Assembly (NCBI GenBank): GCA_965219405.1
Contig: OZ244736.1
Span: 1,178,001 to 1,242,000, forward strand
Direction: 5' to 3'
Length of the DNA stretch: 64,000 nt
Origin: VXMO01 sp965219405
Lineage (GTDB): Bacteria; Chloroflexota; Dehalococcoidia; UBA6926
In this document: positions 34,771-43,681 of the stretch, piece by piece
Layout: the number at the start of each line of letters is the position of its first letter
Numbering within the stretch: position 1 is the stretch's first letter
Program-made: the position numbers and the translations under genes
The notes under the pieces: model-generated
The model's database searches: none
Told to the model about the DNA's origin: nothing
The model's input: the letters and a program-made list of their open reading frames with translations, nothing else

Positions 34771-35739
34771 CTAGTCATCGTCCGGGGTCGGCTCGTCGTC
34801 CAGGATGATGAATTCCCCGGCGCCCCGGGCGTAGAGCGTGTCCAAAAGCCGCTTGCCGATCTCTTCCGACTCTGTGGCAGCGTCCGTGGTTATGGACTCA
34901 CGCAACACGACCGTTCCATCCGGCGTGGCGGCCATCGCCTCAACGGAGAGCCTGTCATTCTGCACAGTCGCGTAGCAGGCGAGAGGCGTGCGGCAGAACC
35001 CACCAACCGCTCGTAGAAATGCACGCTCGGCTTCGGCGGCGATTCTGTAGTCACGTTCTTCGGTGAGCGCTGCGACGGCGCATGCCTCTACGTTGCTCTC
35101 AAGACACTCGATGCCGATTGCGCCCTGACCGACGGCGGGGAGCATAACATCCGGCTCAAGGTATTCAGTAATCACATCGTCCATGCCCAGACGTTGGAGT
35201 CCGACGGCGGCCAGCACTGCGGCCTCCGCCTCGATCTCCCGACCCTCGCCGGTGACCTTCCGCACGCGGGTATCCACGTTGCCTCGAAGCAGCACGATTT
35301 CAAGATCTGGTCGTTGAGCACGAACCTGGGCGGCTCGGCGGATGCTGCCGGTGCCGACACGCGCGCCTGAGGGGAGTTCGTTCAGTACCTGACCGTCTCG
35401 TGAGACGAGAACGTCGCGCGGATCGTTGCGGGGCATGACAGCGGCCAACGTGTGGCCGGGCGGTAGGCGTGTCGGCAGATCCTTGAGGCTGTGGACGGCG
35501 AAATCGATCTCACCGTTCGCAAGCGCAATCTGGATCTCCTTGACGAATACGCCCTGACCCAGATCAGGAATCGGCGTTGTTGGTCGTCTCTCAGCTGTCG
35601 TTGTGATGCCGACAATCTCAAACTCAAGCGAGGGCTGCCTGGCCAGCACGGCCTGCATGAACAGCTCGGTCTGGATGATTGCAAGCGGGCTTCTCCGCGT
35701 GCCAACACGCAGCACGCGACGGTCATTCCTGGCAGTCAT
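34771..35739 (-). CDS. hemC: Hydroxymethylbilane synthase (porphobilinogen deaminase)
   Basis: Polymerises four porphobilinogens into hydroxymethylbilane on a dipyrromethane cofactor. VLRVGTRRSPLAIIQTE opens the protein, then HSLKDLPTRLPPGHTLAAVMPRNDPRD (in part) and the cofactor-binding Cys in GGFCRTPLACYA. The ATG at 35739 overlaps the stop of cobA-hemD (TGATG), so I prefer it to the ATG at 35757; this gives 322 residues. It is the last gene of the sulfur/siroheme row and supplies uroporphyrinogen for siroheme, and perhaps for heme and B12. Confidence 0.95.
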   Translation of the reverse strand: MTARNDRRVLRVGTRRSPLAIIQTELFMQAVLARQPSLEFEIVGITTTAERRPTTPIPDLGQGVFVKEIQIALANGEIDFAVHSLKDLPTRLPPGHTLAAVMPRNDPRDVLVSRDGQVLNELPSGARVGTGSIRRAAQVRAQRPDLEIVLLRGNVDTRVRKVTGEGREIEAEAAVLAAVGLQRLGMDDVITEYLEPDVMLPAVGQGAIGIECLESNVEACAVAALTEERDYRIAAEAERAFLRAVGGFCRTPLACYATVQNDRLSVEAMAATPDGTVVLRESITTDAATESEEIGKRLLDTLYARGAGEFIILDDEPTPDDD

Positions 35740-37238
35740 CAGTCGCTCCGTGCCCATGCAAGGGTGGCATCGACCAGACCGGTGGCCGTGTGCTCAGTCG
35801 CCTCTCGTGTCACGCGGAGGCCAACATCTTCAGCGCCGCGTGACGTGGTCGGCCCGGCGGAGATAACAGGAATCCCGTCAAGCAGTGAGCGGTCATCGTC
35901 AAGCGCCTCAACGAGGTTGCGCGCCGTTGACGGACTTGTGAGCAAGACCGCGTCGATGCCCCGTTCAATGGCGGTTTTCGCCCGCTCTGCAAGATTCGGC
36001 CCCGGCAGGGTCCTGTAGACCACGATGGGGGTCGGCGCAAGGCCGTGCTCCCTGAGCGCCGTGGGCAGGGCATCATCGGCGAGGTTGCCACGCGGCAGCA
36101 GTACAGGGTGCCCCCGTTCGCACTCCGCAGCGATCGCGTCCGCAAGCGCGGGGGTCGTAAATCGACCCGGGACAAGATCGGTGCTCAGGCCGTGACGATT
36201 GAGGGCCGCCGCCGTTGCCGGGCCGATGGCCGCAATTCGTGTACTCGCCAATGAGCGCGCGTCTCGCCCGCTCCCGAGCAGTCGGCTCATGAAGAAATCG
36301 ACGCCGTTGACGCTCGTAAAGGCAATCACGCGAAAGCCTGCTAGTCTCTCGATAGCGGAGTCAGCGGCAGACCAGTCCTCCGCGCCGTCGAATGCGACCG
36401 CGGGCACGTGGACGACTTCCGCACCGGCGTCATCCAACAATGTGATCAACTCTGCGGCCCGCGTCTCTCCGCGCAACACCATCAGACGGTGGCCGAAGAG
36501 CGGCTTTTTCTCTAACCAACCGATACTGTCGCGGAGTCCGACAACGCTGCCGCAGATGAAGATGGCGGGGGCGCGGATTCCGACCTCCGCCGACGCGGCT
36601 ACAATTGTTTCAAGCGTGGCCGTCGTGGTCCGTTGGCGCGACGTTGTTGCCTGTTCAATGACGGCGGCGGGCGTTTCCTCCGGCCAGCCGGCCATCAGCA
36701 TCGCCCTGACCGTATTGGCGAGGGTGCGGACTCCCATGAGGACGATTGACGTCTGGTTGGCCGGGGTCAGCGGCTGAGCGTTGCGCGACTGCTGTCCCGT
36801 ATAGATACGCACGGCGGAGGCAAGGTTGCGGTCTGTCGCGGGGATGCCGGCATATGCCGGCCCGGCCAGCGCTGACGTGACGCCGGGCACCACATCGAAT
36901 TCAACGCCTGCCTCTGCAAGTGCCGCCGCCTCTTCGCCGCCACGCCCAAACAGGAAGGGGTCGCCGCCCTTGAGCCGCACAACTCTCTTACCGTCGCGTG
37001 CCCGCTCGATGAGCAGTTCATTAATCTCCTCTTGCAGGTGCTCGCCGCCGCGTGACGGATGCTTGCCGACATCGATAAGTTCTGCATCAAGCCGCGCCTC
37101 GGCCAGCAAAGATGAGTTCACAAGCCTGTCGTAGACGATGACATCGGCGCGGCGAAGCAGCCTTGCGCCCCGTACCGTGATGAGTCCAGGATCACCGGGC
37201 CCTGCGCCCACAAGGTGGACGATGCCGCCGCTAGCCAC
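35739..37238 (-). CDS. cobA-hemD: Uroporphyrinogen-III C-methyltransferase / uroporphyrinogen-III synthase fusion
   Basis: A 499-residue bifunctional protein. Residues 1-240 are the SAM-dependent uroporphyrinogen-III methyltransferase (VHLVGAGPGDPGLITVRGA, VVRLKGGDPFLFGRGGEE in part, ATTSRQRTT), making precorrin-2. Residues 255-495 are a HemD domain that closes and inverts ring D. CobA-HemD fusions are common in Firmicutes and Chloroflexota. The stop overlaps hemC by 1 bp and the start overlaps the Met8-like gene by 8 bp, so the enzymes are made together. A second, separate HemD lies two genes upstream. Confidence 0.94.
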   Translation of the reverse strand: MASGGIVHLVGAGPGDPGLITVRGARLLRRADVIVYDRLVNSSLLAEARLDAELIDVGKHPSRGGEHLQEEINELLIERARDGKRVVRLKGGDPFLFGRGGEEAAALAEAGVEFDVVPGVTSALAGPAYAGIPATDRNLASAVRIYTGQQSRNAQPLTPANQTSIVLMGVRTLANTVRAMLMAGWPEETPAAVIEQATTSRQRTTTATLETIVAASAEVGIRAPAIFICGSVVGLRDSIGWLEKKPLFGHRLMVLRGETRAAELITLLDDAGAEVVHVPAVAFDGAEDWSAADSAIERLAGFRVIAFTSVNGVDFFMSRLLGSGRDARSLASTRIAAIGPATAAALNRHGLSTDLVPGRFTTPALADAIAAECERGHPVLLPRGNLADDALPTALREHGLAPTPIVVYRTLPGPNLAERAKTAIERGIDAVLLTSPSTARNLVEALDDDRSLLDGIPVISAGPTTSRGAEDVGLRVTREATEHTATGLVDATLAWARSD

Positions 37239-37872
37239 CGTCCTCTTCCGTTAGGAGGGCGACGATGCGTTCGCGCAGACCGGCCTCATCTCCGGCCGAG
37301 ATTAGCGCGCGCGTCTCACCATCGTTCAGCGTCGTCTGCCAGCGGCTTGACGGCGGTCTTTTGCCGTCGCGGCGCAAACCTTCTCGAACGTCCGCAAGAA
37401 TATCCAGCAACATGCCGTATTCCTTTGGGAGCGCCGCATCGATCTCACGACGCAGGAAGGACGCCATCGCAGGGCTGCGTCCATTGGTTGAGATGGCAAC
37501 CGTCGCATCACCCCGCCGCACGAGGGCGGGGTAGATCCACGTGCAGAGGTCCGTGATGTCCACGACGTTGAGCAGGCATTTTTCTCGTTCGGCTTCTTCG
37601 CGGATCAGTTCGCTGAGCGAGCGGTCATGAGTCGTCGCCGAAATTGTGAGGAACACCCCCGCAAGGTCACCAGGCTCATAGCCGCGAGAAAGCAGGGTAA
37701 TCTCGTCCCGCGCCGCCATCTCGGTGAATCGGGGCCGTTCTTCAGGGCTGATGACAGTGACCACAGCGCCCGCCTCGACAAGCGCGCCCGCTTTAATCTG
37801 CGCCTCGTCATCATCGCCAATGACGACGCATCGGCGTCCGCGCAGGTCAAGATAGACGGGAAAGTAGCCCAT
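37231..37872 (-). CDS. Precorrin-2 dehydrogenase / sirohydrochlorin ferrochelatase (CysG N-terminal/Met8 type)
   Basis: A 213-residue enzyme for the last steps of siroheme synthesis, NAD-dependent oxidation of precorrin-2 and iron insertion. YFPVYLDLRGRRCVVIG opens it, then VVTVISPEE, INTNGRSPAMASFLRREI-type (here ISTNGRSPAMASFLRREID) and the helical C-terminus. The usual Gly-rich NAD loop (GGGxVAxxK) is replaced by GDDDEAQIK, an unusual acidic version that may affect dinucleotide binding. The conserved Asp for catalysis appears in CLLNVVDITDLC. It overlaps cobA-hemD by 8 bp. Confidence 0.9.
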   Translation of the reverse strand: MGYFPVYLDLRGRRCVVIGDDDEAQIKAGALVEAGAVVTVISPEERPRFTEMAARDEITLLSRGYEPGDLAGVFLTISATTHDRSLSELIREEAEREKCLLNVVDITDLCTWIYPALVRRGDATVAISTNGRSPAMASFLRREIDAALPKEYGMLLDILADVREGLRRDGKRPPSSRWQTTLNDGETRALISAGDEAGLRERIVALLTEEDGG

Positions 37873-37901
37873 GCGCGTCTCGCTCGTAGGTGAAGGGTGG
37901 C

Positions 37902-38762
37902 CTATGTCCCCGCGGCGGCGGTTACATGCGATGGGGCGGAGTCGTTTGTGCTCAGGTAGTCCGCGAGGGCTAGCACGAGTGGCCCCATCTTGGGGTGCTC
38001 CGGCTCGACGTGCGGTTCAACGCCATGCTCGCGCAGCGCCCGTGTGCAGACGGGACCGACGGACGCGACGACGATTCCCGAGGCCAGCGCCTCGCGAAGC
38101 TCATCGGCAAGCCCCACCTGCTCTGCGATGCGAAAGAGATTATGGGCCTGCGACTGCGTGGTCAGCATGACGGCATCCACGTCCTGGGCGAGCATCAGCG
38201 CGATTGCGTCGATTACAGGGCGGGTGTCTTCCGGGAGCTGCCATGAATAGAGGGATACTTCGAGAACGTCCGCCCCCAACGACTGCAGCTCTCCGTGCAG
38301 CCACGCGTTCACCTCGCCGTAGTGCTGAAGGACGACGCGCTTGCCGCTCACATCGATGTCCGATTCCTTGAGGGCGGCCAACAGGTCTTGGGAGGTGTAG
38401 GGCGACGGTGAAACGAGCGCAATCGGCACGTTAAGCGGCTTGAGCACCGCCACCGGCTTTGGCCCGCGGCAGATGACCGTCGTCTCGCGTAAAGCGTCCA
38501 GGAACTCGTCCTTGCGGCCAAGCTGATCGGCGGCGTTGATCAGCGCGCGTGAGCCAACGCCGGTCAGAAATACCGCCGCCTGAATCGTGTGGGCGCAGAT
38601 GCCGTCGATGACGTCCCGCACGTCCTGTCGCATGGGCAGCGCCGCCTCGTGCAGGGCAGGGGCGCTGATGGCCTCTCCGCCGTGGCGGGCCACAAGGTTG
38701 CCGAGTTCAGAGGGCATACGCGCCTCAAGGACAACGATGCGCCGTCCTCCAAGGTCAGCCAT
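37902..38762 (-). CDS. Second uroporphyrinogen-III synthase (HemD-like)
   Basis: A 286-residue stand-alone HemD-fold protein: GRRIVVLEARMPSELGNLV, AAVFLTGVGSRALINAA, VICRGPKPVAVL, VVLQHYGE and VVASVGPVCTRALREHGV. HemD sequences are poorly conserved, so the call rests on this spaced pattern. It is 30 bp upstream of the Met8-like gene and 56 bp downstream of sir. With a HemD domain already fused to CobA, this copy is redundant on paper; it might serve heme rather than siroheme or have a regulatory role, as in actinobacterial HemD-response-regulator proteins (no such domain here). Confidence 0.82.
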   Translation of the reverse strand: MADLGGRRIVVLEARMPSELGNLVARHGGEAISAPALHEAALPMRQDVRDVIDGICAHTIQAAVFLTGVGSRALINAADQLGRKDEFLDALRETTVICRGPKPVAVLKPLNVPIALVSPSPYTSQDLLAALKESDIDVSGKRVVLQHYGEVNAWLHGELQSLGADVLEVSLYSWQLPEDTRPVIDAIALMLAQDVDAVMLTTQSQAHNLFRIAEQVGLADELREALASGIVVASVGPVCTRALREHGVEPHVEPEHPKMGPLVLALADYLSTNDSAPSHVTAAAGT

Positions 38763-38818
38763 ATTTGCCCCGCTTTCTCAGTCGATTCCAATCACTCAGC
38801 AACCTGGGTACTTGGAGC

Positions 38819-40621
38819 CTACGTCGCGCACTCGCCCTCGCCGCGCTCCATGACGTACAGCACCGACTTGTCGTAGTCGATGTAGTTGTCGAGGTTTGCC
38901 TTGTTGAGCGGGCCAACGTCCGCGTAATCCCTGATGACGTCCTCGAACGGCTCACGACCCAGCCGATGCGCGAAGTCCTTGAACAACTCGCCGTCTTCGC
39001 GGTTGTCCTTGTAGTAGCGCAGTAGGCTGAACACGGCCTCTGTCACGCGCTTGGCGGGAATCTTGCCGCGTGGGCGTACGCCGAAGCGCATGTCCGCGTT
39101 CTCATGGCTGCCGCCCAGGAATACCTCGTACGCCGGAATCTGTCCGCCGCCCGGCCCCTTGATGAATGCGCCATGGAAGCCGATGTCCGAGACGTGGTGG
39201 CGTCCGCAGCCGTTCGGGCAGCCGCTCATCTTGATGTGCATCTGCTTGATGAGCGGATCCTCCAGCAGGCTCGTGTGGCCGTTGGGGTTGCGTACCGCGT
39301 CGGCGATGGCCTTGTTGAGGCCCATCGAGGATGTGATGCCCAGCTTGCAGCTGTCCGTGCCCGGGCAGGACGTCACGTCCGTGATCTGGTTTATGCCGCC
39401 CTCGTGCAGGTCCAGCGCCTCAAGCTCCTTGTACACGTCGTACAGGAATGCATTTGGCACCCAGCGCAGCATCATGTTCTGCTCCGGCGTGGTGCGGATA
39501 CGGTAGCTTGCGTACTTGCGAGAGATTTCCGACGTGCCGTAGTACTGCTCCGGCGAGAGGTCGCCGCGCGTCACCGTGATGCCGACGAAACTGTAGCCGT
39601 CCGCCTCTTGCGGGATGACGTTCGTCTCTTTCCAGGCCTGGAACGCCGCGTCGTCTTCGCCTCGCGGCTCAACATCGGTCGGCAGGGCGGGGATGTCCGC
39701 CTGCTCGTCGTCATGGAAGAGCAGGTAGTCCTTGTCCTCGTAATCCTGCGCCCAGTCCTGTTGCAACTCTTCCTCCACCTGTTGGCGGAAGGAGTCGATG
39801 CCCTCGGTGTGGATGAGGACCTTGATGCGGGCCTTCATCTTGTTGCGGCGCAGCCACGCGGTGCGGTTGAAGACACGCAGCATGGCCTCGGAGACACGCA
39901 GGAACTCATCAACCGGCACGAACTCATAGATCGTCTCTGCAATCAGAGGCTGGATTGATGTGCCGCCGCCGACCGTGATCTTGAAGCCCTTGACCTGCTC
40001 GCCGTCGATCTCCCTGACCCGGGCGACGAAGCCGATGTCATGCATCCCCACCGTCGCGCAGTCATGGTCTCCGCAGGAGAACGCGGGCTTGACCTTGCGC
40101 GGCATGTGGAAGGTAAAATCGCGCCGCACGAAGTTCCGCGCAAACGCGCCCATGTAGGGCAGGATGTCAAATGCCTGCTGCGGATCGATTCCGGCCATCG
40201 GGCAGGCCGTGATATTGCGAACCGAGTTGCCGCAGGCTTCCTTGGTGCTGAGACCGACGCTCTGGAGAAGGTGCATAGCCTTCGCCGCGTCCTCAAGCAG
40301 GAGGTGATGCAGTTGGACGTTCTCACGCGTGGTTATGTGGCCCTTGCGGAGTGGCGCCCAGTGCTCGGCGATCTGGCCGATGGCGTCCCATTGGTCCGCG
40401 TGCGCAAGCCCGCCGGGAATCTTGACGCGGAACATCTGCGCATCCGGCTGCCGTTGGCCGTACACGCCAAGCCGCAGCCGGAAGGACATGAATTCGTCCT
40501 CCGGGATCTCCCCCGCGCGAAACTCCTTGACCTTGCCTTCGTAGTCGGCAATCTCCTCATCCAGGTACTGGATGATTGATGGTCGGGCGGAACGTTGTCC
40601 CGTCTCTGTTGAGATTGTCAC
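38819..40621 (-). CDS. sir: Ferredoxin-dependent sulfite reductase (siroheme/4Fe-4S)
   Basis: A 600-residue nitrite/sulfite reductase with two ferredoxin-like and two siroheme-binding halves. The four Cys for the shared siroheme/4Fe-4S centre are in SCPGTDSCKLG and MSGCPNGCGRHH. Basic patches that bind sulfite are in the RENVQLHHL and NSVRNITACPMAG regions. Context with cysH, cysC and sat favours sulfite over nitrite reductase. It makes sulfide for cysteine. Siroheme is supplied by the genes directly downstream. The sat gene ends 151 bp upstream; a family A repeat lies between. Confidence 0.92.
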   Translation of the reverse strand: MTISTETGQRSARPSIIQYLDEEIADYEGKVKEFRAGEIPEDEFMSFRLRLGVYGQRQPDAQMFRVKIPGGLAHADQWDAIGQIAEHWAPLRKGHITTRENVQLHHLLLEDAAKAMHLLQSVGLSTKEACGNSVRNITACPMAGIDPQQAFDILPYMGAFARNFVRRDFTFHMPRKVKPAFSCGDHDCATVGMHDIGFVARVREIDGEQVKGFKITVGGGTSIQPLIAETIYEFVPVDEFLRVSEAMLRVFNRTAWLRRNKMKARIKVLIHTEGIDSFRQQVEEELQQDWAQDYEDKDYLLFHDDEQADIPALPTDVEPRGEDDAAFQAWKETNVIPQEADGYSFVGITVTRGDLSPEQYYGTSEISRKYASYRIRTTPEQNMMLRWVPNAFLYDVYKELEALDLHEGGINQITDVTSCPGTDSCKLGITSSMGLNKAIADAVRNPNGHTSLLEDPLIKQMHIKMSGCPNGCGRHHVSDIGFHGAFIKGPGGGQIPAYEVFLGGSHENADMRFGVRPRGKIPAKRVTEAVFSLLRYYKDNREDGELFKDFAHRLGREPFEDVIRDYADVGPLNKANLDNYIDYDKSVLYVMERGEGECAT

Positions 40622-40726
40622 TTGATCCTCCCTCCGGGTAATCCCATACAGGGTACGCCGCTACCCACCCAAACTCAAATTATCTTCTCGGTTCGCGCTT
40701 CTCTTTGGCTTGCCTAGGCGTTTCGG

Positions 40727-40751
40727 GTTTCGCGTTCCGGCTTGGGTGGCC
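40727..40751 (+). repeat. Single family A repeat between sat and sir
   Basis: TTTCGCGTTCCGGCTTGGGTGGCC, a diverged copy of the 24-bp unit, in the 151-bp gap. The rest of the gap (40622-40726) has only a pyrimidine-rich stretch and no other recognised signal. Confidence 0.5.
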
Positions 40752-40772
40752 GCGTGAATGTCGAACGAGAGG

Positions 40773-41981
40773 CTAGCCCCTCGCCGATTCAATCAGGATC
40801 TGCGCCACCTCGGGCCGCGTGAACTCCATGGGCGGCACCTCGCCGCGCGACAGCATGTCACGCACCTGCGTGCCGCTCAGGAACACTCGCTGCTCCGGCC
40901 CGTGTGGGCACGTCTTCATCGAGGCCATGCCTTCACAGCGGTTGCAGTAGAAGGAGTGGTCGAAGTACAGCGGCGTGATTCCGAGGTCCTCGGCCGGCAG
41001 GCTGCGGAGCAGGTCCTGTGCGTCGTATGTGCCGTAATAATTGCCGACACCCGCGTGGTCGCGCCCGACGATGAAATGCGTGCAGCCGTAGTTCTTGCGA
41101 ACGAGGGCATGGAACACGGCCTCACGCGGGCCTGCGTAGCGCATGGCCGCCGGCAGCACGGACAGGTGGACGCGATCCTCAGGGTAGTACCCTTCCAGCA
41201 GCGCCTCATAACAGCGCATGCGCACGTCCGCGGGAATGTCATCCGGCTTCGTCTCACCAACCAACGGGTGGAGGAGGAGGCCGTCGACAATCTCAAGTGC
41301 GGCCTTCTGAATGTATTCATGGGCGCGGTGGACAGGGTTGCGGGTCTGGAATCCGACGATTGTCCGCCAATGCCGCTCCGCAAATGCGGCGCGCGTCTGC
41401 GCCGGGTCCTCGCGGTAGGGGCGGAGCTCCGGCTCGAGATTCTCACGTTCGATAACCGTGACTGAACCGCCGATGAGCATCTCATGTTGGCTGTACACGG
41501 ACGCGACGCCGGGATGCGCCTCCTCCGCGGTTCCGAAGACGTTCTGGGCCTCGAATTCCTTGTCGTAGTCGTAAACCTCGTCCACCGAGAGGATGGCGAG
41601 GTGGCGGCCGGTGGCGTCCACCAGCACGACGTCCTGCCCACTCTTTAGGCCGCGCGCAGTGTCCGCGGGGGCCGAAAGAGTGATAGGCAGGCTCCAGAGC
41701 GTCCCGTCTGCGAGACGCATCTCGCGAACTGTGCGCGAGTAGTCCGCCTGGTTCATGAACCCTGTTAGCGGGCTCATTGCGCCGACGGAGATGAGGTCAA
41801 GGTCGGCGGTCTCGCGCATGCTGAGCGTGATGTGGGTCAGCTCCGGCGCGCGCTCCCGGATCTCCGTGGCCTGGTCGGGCGATGCGAATCGGTCGACCAG
41901 CGTGCCGCCGTGCGGGGCGATAGTCTCCTCCACGTCCGCGTGGGGAGAGGTGGCGTGCGTGTTAAGCGTAGTCGTTGTCAT
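40773..41981 (-). CDS. sat: Sulfate adenylyltransferase (ATP sulfurylase, Sat type)
   Basis: Activates sulfate to adenylyl sulfate. A monofunctional 402-residue Sat-type enzyme with the QTRNPVHRAHEY HxxH motif (about 194-205), the GRDHAGVGNYYGTYDAQ segment and a Cys/His zinc site in YCNRCEGMASMKTCPHG. The C-terminus has FLSGTQVRDMLSRGE. It lacks a fused APS kinase, which is instead the gene 3 bp upstream (cysC). Works in the assimilatory direction by context with CysH and Sir. Confidence 0.96.
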   Translation of the reverse strand: MTTTTLNTHATSPHADVEETIAPHGGTLVDRFASPDQATEIRERAPELTHITLSMRETADLDLISVGAMSPLTGFMNQADYSRTVREMRLADGTLWSLPITLSAPADTARGLKSGQDVVLVDATGRHLAILSVDEVYDYDKEFEAQNVFGTAEEAHPGVASVYSQHEMLIGGSVTVIERENLEPELRPYREDPAQTRAAFAERHWRTIVGFQTRNPVHRAHEYIQKAALEIVDGLLLHPLVGETKPDDIPADVRMRCYEALLEGYYPEDRVHLSVLPAAMRYAGPREAVFHALVRKNYGCTHFIVGRDHAGVGNYYGTYDAQDLLRSLPAEDLGITPLYFDHSFYCNRCEGMASMKTCPHGPEQRVFLSGTQVRDMLSRGEVPPMEFTRPEVAQILIESARG

Positions 41982-41984
41982 GAT

Positions 41985-42563
41985 CTAGGTCGCCGCCCCC
42001 GCCAACTCCCTGCTCGCGCCGGACGGGATGATGCCCCGCTCCTCAAGCGCGCCCAGCACCTTGCCCAGGCTCTCCTCGATCTCTTCCTGCTCCGTGTCGA
42101 CAAGAACCTCGGGGCTCAGCGGCTCCTCGTAGGGATCCGAAACGCCGGTGAAGTTCTGGATCTCGCCCTTGAGCGCCTTTTCATACAGACCCTTGACGTC
42201 ACGCTTGACGAGTTCATCGAGCGAGGCGTGAACGTGTACTTCAATGAAATCGCCGATCTGCTCGCGTACCTCGTCCCGCACTTCACGGTAGGGGGAGATG
42301 GCGGACACGATGCTGACGACGCCGTTGCGCGTCAACAGGTCGCTGACGAAGCCGATGCGGCGGATGTTGGTGTCACGGTCTTCCTTGCTGAATCCGAGCC
42401 CCTTGCTGAGGTTCGTGCGAACGATGTCGCCGTCCAGCAGCTCGGACTTGATGTCCTGGTCCCGCAGGACCGCAAGCAGGCGCTCTGCGATTGTGCTCTT
42501 GCCGGCGCCGGAAAGACCGGTAAACCAAACTGTCACTCCCTGATTGTTGGTGGTCACTCTCAA
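41985..42563 (-). CDS. cysC: Adenylyl-sulfate kinase
   Basis: Phosphorylates APS to PAPS. Walker A TGLSGAGKSTIAERLL is at about 15-30; LLDGDIVRTNLSKGLGFSKEDR and IRRIGFVSDLL (in parts) are the APS-binding motifs, with FIEVHVHASLDELVKRDVKGLY following. At 192 residues the length is normal. It lies between cysH and sat. Because the cysH product looks like an APS reductase, PAPS is not needed for reduction here, and CysC may feed sulfotransferases instead. Confidence 0.95.
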   Translation of the reverse strand: MRVTTNNQGVTVWFTGLSGAGKSTIAERLLAVLRDQDIKSELLDGDIVRTNLSKGLGFSKEDRDTNIRRIGFVSDLLTRNGVVSIVSAISPYREVRDEVREQIGDFIEVHVHASLDELVKRDVKGLYEKALKGEIQNFTGVSDPYEEPLSPEVLVDTEQEEIEESLGKVLGALEERGIIPSGASRELAGAAT

Positions 42564-42630
42564 ATTCCTCCTGGTTTTTCCTTGCCGTTATCGGCGTTCT
42601 CGCATGTTGTGTAATGAAGCTGCGGCTGCG

Positions 42631-43392
42631 TCAGTTCGCCGCCGTCGTTGAAACGACCTTGCCCGTCTCCGGGTCGATGTGGATGCCGCATTCCACCTTG
42701 TCCTCGAAATCGGACCAGCGGCCTGCGCGCGGATCCTCACCGGGCGCAACGGCGCGCGTGCAATTCGTGCAGCCGATGCTCGGATATCCCTGCTCGTGAA
42801 GAGCGTTATAGGGGACGTTGTTCTCGTTGATGTAGTCCCAAACATCGTCCTCCGTCCAAGTGGCCAGAGGATTGATCTTGACCATATCGAACTTGGTGTC
42901 CCACGCGACGATGGCGATATCCTTGCGCGTATCGCCCTGGTCGCGGCGGAGTCCGGCGATCCACGCCTTCTGTCCGACCAACGCCTGCTCATTCGGCGCG
43001 ACCTTGCGAATCTCGCAGCAGAGGTCCGGGTCAACCTTCCAGAGCTCCGGCCCGTGCAGGGCGGCCTGCTGCGCGACGGTCACGTCCGTCTTGAAACCGA
43101 TGGGCTGGATGCCGTAACGACGCCCAACCTTGTCCTTGAGGCTATGCGTCTCAGGGAACAGGAAGTCCGTGTCCACGTAGAAGACGGAAACCTCCGTGTT
43201 GATCTTCATGGCCATATCCAGCAGAACCATGCCGGACACGCCGCCGAAGCTACAGGCGAGCGTGATATCCGGGAAGAAGTTGTCAACCGCCCAGCGCACG
43301 ATCTCGCTCGGGTGGGCGTTCTCAAGCTGTGCGCTGACCTCTGCCAGCCGCTCCTCCGTCCATTCCGTCCGAATCTCTTCCAGTGTTGCCAT
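42631..43392 (-). CDS. cysH: Adenylyl-sulfate (APS) reductase, 4Fe-4S type
   Basis: Reduces APS to sulfite and AMP with thioredoxin-like donors. The PP-loop-like ACSFGGVSGMVLLDMA is at about 48-63. Two Cys pairs, CC in PDLCCEIRKVAP and CxxC in GCTNCTRAV, are the 4Fe-4S ligands that mark APS reductases, as opposed to PAPS reductases. The family catalytic C-terminal ECGIH motif is present (VECGIHIDPETG). First gene of the sulfate assimilation row, 68 bp before cysC, downstream of a leader with a promoter and an internal terminator. Confidence 0.94.
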   Translation of the reverse strand: MATLEEIRTEWTEERLAEVSAQLENAHPSEIVRWAVDNFFPDITLACSFGGVSGMVLLDMAMKINTEVSVFYVDTDFLFPETHSLKDKVGRRYGIQPIGFKTDVTVAQQAALHGPELWKVDPDLCCEIRKVAPNEQALVGQKAWIAGLRRDQGDTRKDIAIVAWDTKFDMVKINPLATWTEDDVWDYINENNVPYNALHEQGYPSIGCTNCTRAVAPGEDPRAGRWSDFEDKVECGIHIDPETGKVVSTTAAN

Positions 43393-43456
43393 TTGCTCCG
43401 GTTCCCCCTCGATTCCCTTTGCGTTCGTGAGTTGTGTTCGCTCTCTTGTTCAGAGA

Positions 43457-43488
43457 TAAGAAAACCGCCCCGTTTGTTGTGGGGCGGT
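43457..43488 (-). terminator. Attenuator-like intrinsic terminator in the cysH leader
   Basis: Read on the minus strand, ACCGCCCC and GGGGCGGT form an 8-bp stem around a 9-base loop, followed directly by TTTTCTTATC. It lies about 65 bp before cysH and about 190 bp after the predicted transcription start, so it would stop transcription before the operon unless melted. An upstream GGGGCG (near 43570-43575) could pair with the CGCCCC arm and act as antiterminator. Confidence 0.7.
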
Positions 43489-43675
43489 AGATGCGCTTGT
43501 TTCTGTGTTGCCAGAGATTCGGCGCTGCTCTGTCCTTGAGGCCTGCTCTTCGTTAGCGCACAGCCTCTCGCCCCGGGACGGGCATGTAACACGAGCAAGT
43601 CACCGCGGCGCGGCGCGCCAACGCGAATACAGATGGGCTATGTGTGCGCGAGTTCATTACTCTCTCACTCAAAGT
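43489..43675 (-). promoter_or_regulatory. Structured 5' leader of the sulfur operon (candidate riboswitch)
   Basis: The 187 bases between the predicted start of transcription and the terminator contain nested inverted repeats on the minus strand, for example GAGGC...GCCTC and CTCG...CGAG near 43520-43600. No S-box (SAM-I) or SAM-IV core motif was found by eye, and no protein-coding gene is convincing. With the terminator, it looks like a transcription-attenuation leader of unknown ligand. Confidence 0.45.
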
Positions 43676-43681
43676 ACAAGC

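Noticed and set aside
43206..43598. A leader peptide with cysteine codons upstream of cysH
   Set aside because: The frame from 43598 overlaps cysH and contains only a few Cys codons not arranged as a regulatory run; no ribosome site was seen. Attenuation by hairpin is favoured.
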